Shown in pieces: positions 52,745 through 59,778 of a DNA stretch of 64,000 bases (position 1 is its first letter; each line of letters opens with the position of its first letter). Made by a program: the position numbers and the translations under genes. Below the pieces are notes generated by a model. It saw only the letters and a list, made by a program, of their open reading frames with translations. It ran no database searches and was not told the DNA's origin. The DNA lies in assembly GCF_009738185.1 (NCBI RefSeq), contig NZ_CP046509.1, positions 4,095,501 to 4,159,500 of the forward strand, in the 5' to 3' direction. The DNA comes from Erwinia sorbitola. GTDB taxonomy: Bacteria > Pseudomonadota > Gammaproteobacteria > Enterobacterales > Enterobacteriaceae.

Positions 52745-54460
52745 ATGACCCAGCGACTTACATACCTTATCTTTCTGATTTTTGTCACTCTTTTCAGCGT
52801 CAGCACCAGCGCATCGCTGTTCGGGCAGACTAACAACAGCCAGTTTGTGCCGGTCAATCAGGCCTTCGCGTTCGATTTTTCCCAGAAGAGCGACACCCTT
52901 ACCCTGAGCTGGCAGGTGAAGCCTGGCTACTATCTCTATCGCCAGCAGCTAAAGATCAGCGTAGAGGGGGCCACTCTTGCCAAATGGAGCCTGCCCGCAG
53001 GTCAGCCCCATGAAGATGAGTTCTACGGCAAAACCGAGATCTATCCGCAGAGCCTGACGCTGCCCTTCACGATCGCCCAGGCCGATTCAGGGGCACAGAT
53101 GACGGTCACCTATCAGGGTTGTGCGGCGGCAGGTTTCTGTTATCCGCCAGAAACGCGCGTGGTGCCACTGAATCCGGTGACAGCACATAGCGCACCTGAA
53201 ACCGCTTCTGCGTCAGCCGCAGCTTCAGAGCCAACCAGCAGCAACAATTTGCCCTTCTCGCCGCTGTGGGCGCTGCTGATTGGCATTGGCGTTGCCTTTA
53301 CGCCCTGTGTGTTGCCAATGTACCCGCTCATTTCCGGAATTATTCTTGGAGGAAGCCGCCGTTATGGTCTGGGCCGGCTGTTTGCTCTGGCCATGGTCTA
53401 TGTGCAGGGCATGGCGCTAACCTACACCGTGATGGGGATTGTGGTGGCCGCCGCCGGGCTGCGCTTCCAGGCCGCACTCCAGGCCCCGGCAATACTAATC
53501 GGCCTTTCTGTGCTGTTTATCGTGCTGGCTCTGTCCATGTTTGGCCTGTACACCCTGCAACTTCCCTCCTCATTGCAGACACGGCTCACGCTGTGGAGTA
53601 ACCGTCAGCAGGGCGGTTCCCTGCCCGGGGTATTCCTGATGGGCGCACTGGCCGGGCTAATCTGCTCGCCCTGCACCACTGCCCCTCTTAGTGCCATCCT
53701 GCTATACATTGCCCAGAGCGGTAATATGCTGGCGGGTGCCGGAACGCTCTATCTCTATGCGCTGGGAATGGGTCTGCCGCTGATTGCGATTACGTTGTTT
53801 GGTAATCGTATGCTGCCGAAAAGCGGCCCGTGGATGCAGACAGTAAAAGAGGGTTTTGGCTTTGTGATCCTTGCTCTGCCGGTATTTCTGCTGGAGCGTG
53901 TCATCGGTGATGAGTGGGGAGTGCGCCTGTGGAGTTTGCTGGCCGTCGCCTTCTTCGGGTGGGCGTTTATTATCAGCCTGAAAAGCAATCGTGGCTGGCT
54001 GCGTGTGCTGCAAATTCTGCTGCTGGGTGCAATGCTGATAGCCTCACGTCCGTTACAGGACTGGGCATTTGGAACTACTGCACGGCCTGAAGCCAGCGCA
54101 CATTTAGCCTTTACCCGCATCAGCAATATTGAGCAGCTTAATCAGCGGTTGGCAAACAGTGCGGACAACATCACCATGCTCGACCTGTATGCCGACTGGT
54201 GTGTAGCCTGCAAAGAGTTTGAGAAGTACACTTTTAGTGACCCTCAGGTGCAGGCGGCTTTTGGCAATATGCAGCTGTTACAGGCCGATGTCACGGCCAA
54301 TAGCGCCACCGACAGTGCGCTGCTGAATCACCTGAATGTGCTGGGACTACCTACCCTGCTGTTCTTTGATGCTCATGGTAAAGAGATTCCCGGATCGCGC
54401 GTAACCGGCTTTCTAAAACCGGCAGCGTTTCGCGCACATTTGCAGAAACTGACGCAGTAA
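52745..54460 (+). CDS. dsbD: Thiol:disulfide interchange protein DsbD
   Basis: DsbD moves electrons from cytoplasmic thioredoxin to periplasmic DsbC, DsbG and CcmG. A signal peptide ([16 protein letters not shown]) precedes the N-terminal immunoglobulin-like domain, with its redox pair in [13 protein letters not shown]. Eight membrane helices follow, with paired cysteines in [13 protein letters not shown] and [11 protein letters not shown]. The C-terminal thioredoxin-like domain carries [14 protein letters not shown] start at the ATG giving [10 protein letters not shown]; the frame opens 27 codons earlier and ATG 52724 is an alternative. In E. coli cutA lies between dcuA and dsbD; here it is absent. 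Confidence 0.95.
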   Translation: MTQRLTYLIFLIFVTLFSVSTSASLFGQTNNSQFVPVNQAFAFDFSQKSDTLTLSWQVKPGYYLYRQQLKISVEGATLAKWSLPAGQPHEDEFYGKTEIYPQSLTLPFTIAQADSGAQMTVTYQGCAAAGFCYPPETRVVPLNPVTAHSAPETASASAAASEPTSSNNLPFSPLWALLIGIGVAFTPCVLPMYPLISGIILGGSRRYGLGRLFALAMVYVQGMALTYTVMGIVVAAAGLRFQAALQAPAILIGLSVLFIVLALSMFGLYTLQLPSSLQTRLTLWSNRQQGGSLPGVFLMGALAGLICSPCTTAPLSAILLYIAQSGNMLAGAGTLYLYALGMGLPLIAITLFGNRMLPKSGPWMQTVKEGFGFVILALPVFLLERVIGDEWGVRLWSLLAVAFFGWAFIISLKSNRGWLRVLQILLLGAMLIASRPLQDWAFGTTARPEASAHLAFTRISNIEQLNQRLANSADNITMLDLYADWCVACKEFEKYTFSDPQVQAAFGNMQLLQADVTANSATDSALLNHLNVLGLPTLLFFDAHGKEIPGSRVTGFLKPAAFRAHLQKLTQ

Positions 54461-54501
54461 ACGACACTAGGTTTTGAGAAATGTTAAACGAGGAGAAGTA
54501 A

Positions 54502-55080
54502 GTGCAGCGTGAACAGGTACTCGAACAGGCTCTGGAGATCCTTGAGCTTAACGGACTCGCCGCCACCACTTCCCTGACCATAATGGCAGGAAAACTAGGG
54601 TGCAGCGAACAGGAACTTCAGCGCTTCTGGCCGGATCGTGATGCGCTACTGTATGACGCACTGCGCTACCATGGTCAGCAGATTGATGTCTGGCGGCGAA
54701 AGCTGCTGCTGGACGAAAGCCTCAGCCCGGAGAAAAAGCTGTTGGCTCGCTATCAGGTGCTGGCAGAAGCCGTCAACAATCATCGCTATCCAGGCTGTCT
54801 GTTTATTGCTGCCTGTAGCTTTTATCCTCAGCCAGATCACCCGATACATGAAGTGGCAGAACTGCAAAAACAAGCCTCCTGGCAGTATACCCACGAGCTG
54901 TTAACCGAGTTGCATACCGATAATCCTGAACTGGTGGCACATCAGATGGAGCTGATCCTGGAAGGCTGCCTTTCTCGTCTGCTGGTGAAGCGTAATGTGC
55001 AGGAAGTGGAGAATGCCCGTCGCCTGGCAGAGGATGTACTGAGTATTGCCCTGTGCCGTAAAAATGGTGCCTTAAGCTAA
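54502..55080 (+). CDS. yjdC: TetR-family regulator YjdC
   Basis: A 192-residue TetR-like regulator whose target is unknown. The N-terminal helix-turn-helix covers residues about 5-50 ([39 protein letters not shown]). The C-terminal ligand domain has [20 protein letters not shown], matching E. coli YjdC. The start is GTG with GAGGAG upstream. It follows dsbD by 41 bases and precedes tRNA-Phe, as in E. coli. The recognition helix is poorly conserved, so DNA binding should not be assumed. Confidence 0.9.
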   Translation: MQREQVLEQALEILELNGLAATTSLTIMAGKLGCSEQELQRFWPDRDALLYDALRYHGQQIDVWRRKLLLDESLSPEKKLLARYQVLAEAVNNHRYPGCLFIAACSFYPQPDHPIHEVAELQKQASWQYTHELLTELHTDNPELVAHQMELILEGCLSRLLVKRNVQEVENARRLAEDVLSIALCRKNGALS

Positions 55081-55151
55081 ACCACTTTTCTCTGTTTCGG
55101 GCAAAAAGCAGGCAACCGGCACTGTTTTACCACTTTTTTATGACAAAGCCG

Positions 55152-55180
55152 TTGACGCGGAACGGCCTTTACGGTTTAAT
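55152..55180 (+). promoter_or_regulatory. Promoter of tRNA-Phe
   Basis: TTGACG, a 17-base spacer and TTTAAT are followed by GCGCCCC, a GC-rich discriminator typical of tRNA promoters. It lies just upstream of the tRNA at 55191. Confidence 0.8.
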
Positions 55181-55190
55181 GCGCCCCGTT

Positions 55191-55266
55191 GCCCGGATAG
55201 CTCAGTCGGTAGAGCAGGGGATTGAAAATCCCCGTGTCCTTGGTTCGATTCCGAGTCCGGGCACCA
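55191..55266 (+). tRNA. pheU: tRNA-Phe (anticodon GAA)
   Basis: A complete 76-base cloverleaf: acceptor GCCCGGA / TCCGGGC, D-loop AGTCGGTA, anticodon stem GGGGA / TCCCC around TTGAAAA (anticodon GAA), T-arm with TTCGATT, and encoded CCA. It follows yjdC as pheU does in E. coli. Its last 17 bases recur three more times downstream. Confidence 0.98.
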
Positions 55267-55790
55267 CTATTTAAAGAAACCCGCCTGTGGCGGGTTTTTT
55301 GCTTTCTGAGTCGCCGGACTCTCCATCGAACTCCGTTCGATTACTCGTCTCATCCATGAGACTCGCCCCTCCGGGGCTGGTGCTGAAGCACCATGCAAAA
55401 ACGTTCCCGACGTTTTTGTCCGAGTCCGCGGCACCACTATTTAAAGAAACCCGCCTGTGGCGGGTTTTTTGCTTTCTGAGTCGCCGGACTCTCCATCGAA
55501 CTCCGTTCGATTACTCGTCTCATCCATGAGACTCGCCCCTCCGGGGCTGGTGCTGAAGCACCATGCAAAAACGTTCCCGACGTTTTTGTCCGAGTCCGGG
55601 CACCACTATTTAAAGAAACCCGCCTGTGGCGGGTTTTTTGCTTTCTGAGTCGCCGGACTCTCCATCGAACTCCGTTCGATTACTCGTCTCATCCATGAGA
55701 CTCGCCCCTCCGGGGCTGGTGCTGAAGCACCATGCAAAAACGCTCCCGACGTTTTTGTCCGAGTCCGGGCACCACTATTTAAAGAAACCT
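55250..55790 (+). repeat. tRNA-Phe-linked tandem array: three 169/170-bp units
   Basis: TCCGAGTCCGGGCACCA, the tRNA-Phe 3' end, starts at 55250 and recurs at 55419 (with one extra C), 55589 and 55758. Spacings are 169, 170 and 169 bases, and the DNA between is nearly identical. Each unit holds a terminator-like hairpin plus five palindromes: ATCGAA/TTCGAT, GTCTCAT/ATGAGAC, GCCCC/GGGGC, GGTGCT/AGCACC and AAAAACGT/ACGTTTTT. Similarity ends after the fourth copy (about 55790). The plan resembles the rtT repeats behind E. coli tyrT, which also carry a tRNA 3' end. Open frames here are repeat by-products. Confidence 0.92.
55277..55300 (+). terminator. Terminator of tRNA-Phe (first of three copies)
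   Basis: AAACCCGCC and GGCGGGTTT form a 9-bp stem with a TGT loop, followed by further T residues. Exact copies recur in the next two repeat units (about 55447 and 55616). Confidence 0.88.
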
Positions 55791-55796
55791 TTCGAT

Positions 55797-56373
55797 TCCC
55801 CCTCTTAATTTATATGTACCTTATTTATCATTAATCCCCCTTAGTTAACTTACAAATATATTAAATAAATCACCTACCACATGAAATATATTTACTTCCA
55901 TACACCCAGAACAAATTGAATTCGCAAATCGACTAGCTAAATTAATTACAACGATATGCACCTAAAAATTCCCAATAAAAATTAGCACGCTATGCAATGA
56001 GATAAAAACCAATGATTTTATAGAAAAATTTCACACGCATTGAAAGATCATTAAATTTTCACAGCAGGGATGGTACTGATAATTGATAACACTTTATTCT
56101 AAAATAAGAGGTTTAGGCATTGTTATTTAAATAACATGCATAAAAAACTTAGATATTATACTGTTTAAGTGATATAACCGCTGCTTTCATAAAAACACAT
56201 CCTAACCAGAAATTATTTAACAAAAAAAGCGAAATAACTCCAATACATCTTCACCTGTTAGTGCTGAATGCATCGGGGATGTTGCGCCCCAGAATTTTTC
56301 TTGTGAATATCAATATCTTATTAAATAACGCTGAAATTATTTTTTCACACTGCTCACAGCCCGGAGACTCATT
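55797..56373. other. AT-rich gene-free DNA at the start of the fimbrial island
   Basis: About 580 bases of strongly A/T-rich DNA between the repeat array and the recombinase gene. I see no supported gene. It should hold the recombinase promoter and is the kind of DNA bound by H-NS. A short GGGG/CCCC hairpin followed by AGAATTTTTC lies near 56275-56299. Confidence 0.55.
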
Positions 56374-56937
56374 ATGAAAAAAAGAAAGTTTCTCACTCAA
56401 GAAGAAATCACACGTTTACTTAAAGCATCACGCCTGGGTACCTTCCCCAGGCGTGATGAGTGCTTTATCAAAATGTGTTTTATCCACGGATTTCGCGTCA
56501 GCGAGCTATGTAATCTGACGTTCTCAGATATCAATCTTGAAGACTGTGTAATACATGTAAACAGATTAAAAAATGGCCTTAAGACCACGCATCCTCTCAT
56601 TGAATCAGAGATCATATTACTGCGGAAATGGTTAAAAGAGCGTCAAAACTGGCGTGGTGCTGATGCGCCCTGGATTTTTCTTTCGCAAAAAGGGGGGCAG
56701 TTGTCCCGTCAGCAAGTATATAAAATGCTCAGGAGCTATGGCATTAAAGCGGGAATATCAATCACGCTGAGTCCACACATGTTGCGTCATTCATGTGGGT
56801 ATGCTTTAGCAAATAAAGGGGCAGATACACGCTTGATCCAAGACTATCTGGGTCACCGCAACATCCAGCATACGGTGTTGTATACCTCGAGTAATCCTGA
56901 ACGATTTATTGGAGTATGGCAGAAAGGGAGACAATAA
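56374..56937 (+). CDS. FimB/FimE-type tyrosine recombinase
   Basis: This 187-residue protein is a minimal tyrosine recombinase like FimB and FimE, which invert the fim promoter element. The catalytic set is complete: Arg in HGFRVSELCNL, Lys in VNRLKNGLK, HxxR in HMLRHSCGYA, His in YLGHRNIQHT, and the nucleophile Tyr in TVLYTSS. It lacks the N-terminal core-binding domain of phage integrases, as FimB and FimE do. GGAGA precedes the ATG. It ends five bases before the left inverted repeat of the switch. Only one recombinase is seen, so whether it inverts both ways cannot be told. Confidence 0.93.
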   Translation: MKKRKFLTQEEITRLLKASRLGTFPRRDECFIKMCFIHGFRVSELCNLTFSDINLEDCVIHVNRLKNGLKTTHPLIESEIILLRKWLKERQNWRGADAPWIFLSQKGGQLSRQQVYKMLRSYGIKAGISITLSPHMLRHSCGYALANKGADTRLIQDYLGHRNIQHTVLYTSSNPERFIGVWQKGRQ

Positions 56938-56942
56938 GATGG

Positions 56943-57258
56943 AGTAGACAAAATGAACCAAACTGTAAACATTATGAATCGCCAATTAGATAAAGTCAAT
57001 TAGGGTCGTATATCTTTTTTAAAAAAGATTTAAAACTTCAATCTTCCCCATAAGCAGTCAGAAATAGAATTAAAACTCGCTTATCTGCATCTCCTCTTGC
57101 AAGCCTCCATCCCTCCACCTTTTAACAACCATGAATTATCGCGATCTTTTCTGATATATAAAACCATAAATAATAGCTTTATCAATTAAAAAACCTGTTA
57201 CAGCATTAAGTTTCAGTCATTAAATGCAAATGAAACATTTTGGTTCATTTTGTCTACT
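56943..57258. repeat. fimS-like 316-bp invertible element with 20-bp inverted repeats
   Basis: The left end reads AGTAGACAAAATGAACCAAA (56943-56962) and the right end (57239-57258) is its perfect reverse complement. The segment lies between a FimB-type recombinase and the major pilin gene, the place of fimS in E. coli, and its 316 bases are close to the 314 bp of fimS. The interior is AT-rich and contains no gene. An outward promoter sits next to the left repeat. E. coli fimS has only 9-bp repeats, so these are longer. Confidence 0.93.
56971..56999 (-). promoter_or_regulatory. Promoter inside the invertible element, pointing away from the pilus genes
   Basis: On the minus strand TTGACT (56994-56999), a 17-base spacer and CATAAT (56971-56976) form a near-consensus sigma 70 promoter, close to the left inverted repeat. 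In this orientation it transcribes towards the recombinase, so the switch is OFF. After inversion it would lie at about 57202-57230, and would read into the major pilin gene with a leader of about 145 bases. Confidence 0.8.
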
Positions 57259-57382
57259 TAGACCACGTTTTTTAATCCCGAAGACATAAAACACCGGGTG
57301 GAGCACAGGTTTAAAATATACTTTTGAATCAAATAGTTATGCCAGTTTATGGCAATTTTCCCAATATATGGAGTTTTAAAAC

Positions 57383-57955
57383 ATGCGTAAGTTCAGCCTC
57401 ATCAACACCCTGATCGCAGCTTCGTTGTTAACAGCAGGTATGGCACATGCAGCCGAAACCCCCGCCGCACCAGTTACCACTACCGTTAATGGCGGAACTA
57501 TTCATTTTAAAGGTGAAGTTGTTAACGCCGCCTGTGCTGTAGGTGCAGGTTCTATTGACCAAACCGTACAGCTGGGTCAGGTGAGAACGGCCGCCCTGAA
57601 CGCTAAAGATAAAGTTACCGCTCCAGTAGGTTTTAACATTGAACTGAATGACTGTGACACGGCTGTCGCCACTAAAGCTGCTATCGCCTTCTCCGGCGTA
57701 GCTGTAAATGGCGAAAACCCAACCGCACTGGCTCTGGAAGGTACCTCATCTTCCGGTGGTGCTGCCAACGTTGGCATCCAGGTTCTGGATAGAACAGGGA
57801 AAGCTCTGGCATTTGATGGTGCTACTTTTGGTCCTCAGTTCACGCTGAACGAGGGTGTAAACACTATTCCATTCCAGGTGCGTTATATCGCGACAGGTGT
57901 TGCCACCGCGGGTACTGCTAACGCTAACGCCAACTTTAAAGTGCAATACGAGTAA
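57383..57955 (+). CDS. fimA: Type 1 fimbrial major pilin, FimA-like
   Basis: The 190-residue protein is the likely rod subunit. A signal peptide ([18 protein letters not shown], to about residue 24) is followed by the mature pilin. The two disulfide-forming cysteines lie in [10 protein letters not shown] and ELNDCDTA. The beta-zipper end ([11 protein letters not shown]) has the penultimate Tyr recognised by chaperones. GGAG precedes the ATG. It is the first gene after the invertible element and is followed by an unusual 50-bp repeat array. Confidence 0.93.
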   Translation: MRKFSLINTLIAASLLTAGMAHAAETPAAPVTTTVNGGTIHFKGEVVNAACAVGAGSIDQTVQLGQVRTAALNAKDKVTAPVGFNIELNDCDTAVATKAAIAFSGVAVNGENPTALALEGTSSSGGAANVGIQVLDRTGKALAFDGATFGPQFTLNEGVNTIPFQVRYIATGVATAGTANANANFKVQYE

Positions 57956-57979
57956 TACCAGTCTTTAAAAATGCTTTTT

Positions 57980-58000
57980 CAGGCCAGGGATGGCCTGTTT
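57980..58000 (+). terminator. Hairpin after the major pilin gene
   Basis: CAGGCCA-GGGA-TGGCCTG followed by TTTC lies 24 bases past the pilin stop. It can partly terminate or stabilise the pilin mRNA. Confidence 0.6.
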
Positions 58001-58280
58001 CAGTAGTTGAAAGAGTAAGGACACACTCTCAGGCCAGGATGGCTATTTTCAGCAGCTGAAACCGTAAGGATGCACTCTCAGGCCAGGATGGCTGTGTTTT
58101 AAGTAGTTGAACTCGTAAGGATGCACTCTCAGGCCAGGAGGGCTATTTTCAGCAGCTGAAACCGTAAGGATGCACTCTCAGGCCAGGATGGCTGTGTTTT
58201 AAGCCGTTGAACTCGTAAGGATGCACTCTCAGGCCAGGATGGCTGTGTTTTAAGCAGTTGAACTCGTAAGGACGCACTCT

Positions 58281-58302
58281 CAGGCCAGGATGGCCTGTTT
58301 TT
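58281..58302 (+). terminator. Terminator-like hairpin before the FimI-like gene
   Basis: CAGGCCA-GGA-TGGCCTG followed by TTTTT closes the repeat array, 23 bases before the next ATG. It should reduce read-through into the downstream fim genes. Confidence 0.65.
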
Positions 58303-58325
58303 GGCAACAGGAAAGGGAGAAATCG

Positions 58326-58865
58326 ATGCTAAAAATCAAACTGGGATTCTTCCTGATGATAATTGCACCGCTGTCGATGGCGAGCAACAAGTGGCCTGTC
58401 ACGCTTGCTGGCGGACAGATGCGCTTCCAGGGCGAACTGCTTGCTGAGACTTGTACAGTCGAAGCTGGCGACAGGCAGCTGATTGTTCGAATGGGGCAAG
58501 TCAGCAGCAATCGATTCAAATCATCAGGAGATGATGCCAACCCAGTGTCCTTTGCCTTACACCTTCATGATTGTAATACCAACGTCAGTGACCGGGTTGG
58601 CATTGTCTTTCACGGCGTCGCCGATGGTAAAAATCCCAACATCCTCTCGGTCGGCGAGGGAGAGGGCATTGCATCTGGTGTTGGCATCGCCCTGTTCGAT
58701 AGCAATGGGAGAATCTTACCAATAATATCTGAAAATCAGACATGGCGGCCGCAAATCCATAGATCGCGCGTGCTGCAGTTTGTCGCTAAATACCGCGCAA
58801 CCGGAAATACAGTTATCGGTGGTGCCGCCAATGGACAGGCCTGGTTTTCTCTTACCTATCAATAA
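58326..58865 (+). CDS. fimI: FimI-like fimbrial subunit
   Basis: A 179-residue pilin-family protein. A signal peptide (LKIKLGFFLMIIAPLSMAS) precedes a pilin fold with cysteines in LLAETCTVEAG and HLHDCNTNVS and a C-terminal QAWFSLTYQ zipper. Its place after the major pilin and before the chaperone matches fimI, thought to act at the rod base. GGGAG precedes this ATG; the frame opens 12 codons earlier inside the repeat array, but that start has no ribosome-binding site. Confidence 0.87.
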   Translation: MLKIKLGFFLMIIAPLSMASNKWPVTLAGGQMRFQGELLAETCTVEAGDRQLIVRMGQVSSNRFKSSGDDANPVSFALHLHDCNTNVSDRVGIVFHGVADGKNPNILSVGEGEGIASGVGIALFDSNGRILPIISENQTWRPQIHRSRVLQFVAKYRATGNTVIGGAANGQAWFSLTYQ

Positions 58866-58958
58866 GATTCGTTATCATACTTTTTAAACGTTTATCCATA
58901 AGAGATAAGCGATTGCACAAAGCTAATCAATGGCGGTTATCCGCATTAAGAGGTTAAC

Positions 58959-59660
58959 GTGACAAAAATGAAAACAAGCGGAAAAGTCATGGGGCCACTG
59001 TTGGCTCTGGCAGTGATCTTATTCGCCAGCCATGCGCAAGCGGGTGTCGCTCTTGGAGCCACGCGTGTTATTTACCCAGCAGAGCAGAAACAGGTCAGTT
59101 TGGGAATGAGCAGCAACGATGATAAAGATACGTTTCTGATTCAATCCTGGATTGAAAATGATGATGGAAAAAAAGAGGGTCGCTTCGTTATAACCCCGCC
59201 GTTATTTGTTATGAAGGGAAAAAAAGAAAACACCTTGCGTATTATCGATGCGACAAATAACAGCCTGGCAAAAGACAGAGAAAGTCTGTTTTGGGTCAAT
59301 GTTAAGGCGATCCCTTCGCTGGAGAAAGCCCAACAGAAAGAAAACACTCTCCAGCTGGCAATTACCAGCCGGATAAAAATGTTTTATCGCCCGGGGAATC
59401 TCAATATTGCGCCAGACCAGGCTCCGGAAAAGATAACGTTCAAACGCAGTGCAAATCAATTAGTACTGACTAACCCAACACCATACTTTCTGACGGTCAC
59501 CGAATTAAAGGCGGGCAGTCGTACACTGGACAGTGTCATGGTGCCCCCGCTGGAAACAGCGACGGTGAAGTTACCAAACAATGCCGGCAGCGAAATCACT
59601 TACCGCACCATTAACGATTACGGTGCGCTGACTAAAGTGATGAAGGGCAGTACGCAGTAA
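58959..59660 (+). CDS. fimC: Periplasmic pilus chaperone, FimC-like
   Basis: The chaperone folds pilin subunits by donor-strand complementation and hands them to the usher. The 233 residues have a signal peptide (LLALAVILFASHAQAG) and two immunoglobulin-like domains. The G1/F1 donor-strand stretch (ENTLQLAITSRIKMFYRP) and the early GATRVIYP with its conserved Arg are present. The start is GTG with AAGAGG upstream; ATG at 58968 is an alternative. It lies 93 bases after the FimI-like gene. Confidence 0.95.
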   Translation: MTKMKTSGKVMGPLLALAVILFASHAQAGVALGATRVIYPAEQKQVSLGMSSNDDKDTFLIQSWIENDDGKKEGRFVITPPLFVMKGKKENTLRIIDATNNSLAKDRESLFWVNVKAIPSLEKAQQKENTLQLAITSRIKMFYRPGNLNIAPDQAPEKITFKRSANQLVLTNPTPYFLTVTELKAGSRTLDSVMVPPLETATVKLPNNAGSEITYRTINDYGALTKVMKGSTQ

Positions 59661-59778
59661 ATCTTCTGGACATTCGCGAGATAATGGATTTAACAGCGCA
59701 GGTAAACGGAATACCTGCACGGATAATTGTATTCAGGAGAGTTTGCCGCACCTGAATGAAAGAGCAGGCAGGGAAAGC

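Larger units (their letters stand above)
57973..58322 (+). repeat. Intercistronic array of seven ~50-bp repeats
   Basis: The core AGGCCAGG starts at 57981, 58031, 58080, 58131, 58180, 58231 and 58282, so spacing is 49-51 bases. Inner units share CTCTCAGGCCAGGATGGCT and GTAAGGATGCA. They come in two types, one with TTCAGCAGCTGAA (a palindrome) and one with TTTTAAGCAGTTGAACTCG. The first and last units make full hairpins (CAGGCCA / TGGCCTG). The array fills the gap between the major pilin gene and the next pilin gene and holds no coding frame I can support. Confidence 0.92.

Noticed and set aside
55250..55790. Additional tRNA-Phe genes in the repeat array
   Set aside because: Only the last 17 bases of the tRNA recur; the rest of the cloverleaf is missing.
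55287..55808. Three similar open frames of 60-80 codons in the tRNA-Phe repeat array
   Set aside because: Each starts with GTG inside the terminator stem and runs through the palindromes without a Shine-Dalgarno. They repeat only because the DNA repeats, and look like the spurious proteins often annotated behind tRNAs.
57973..58322. CRISPR array between fimbrial genes
   Set aside because: The 50-bp units are joined head to tail with no variable spacers, and no cas gene is present.
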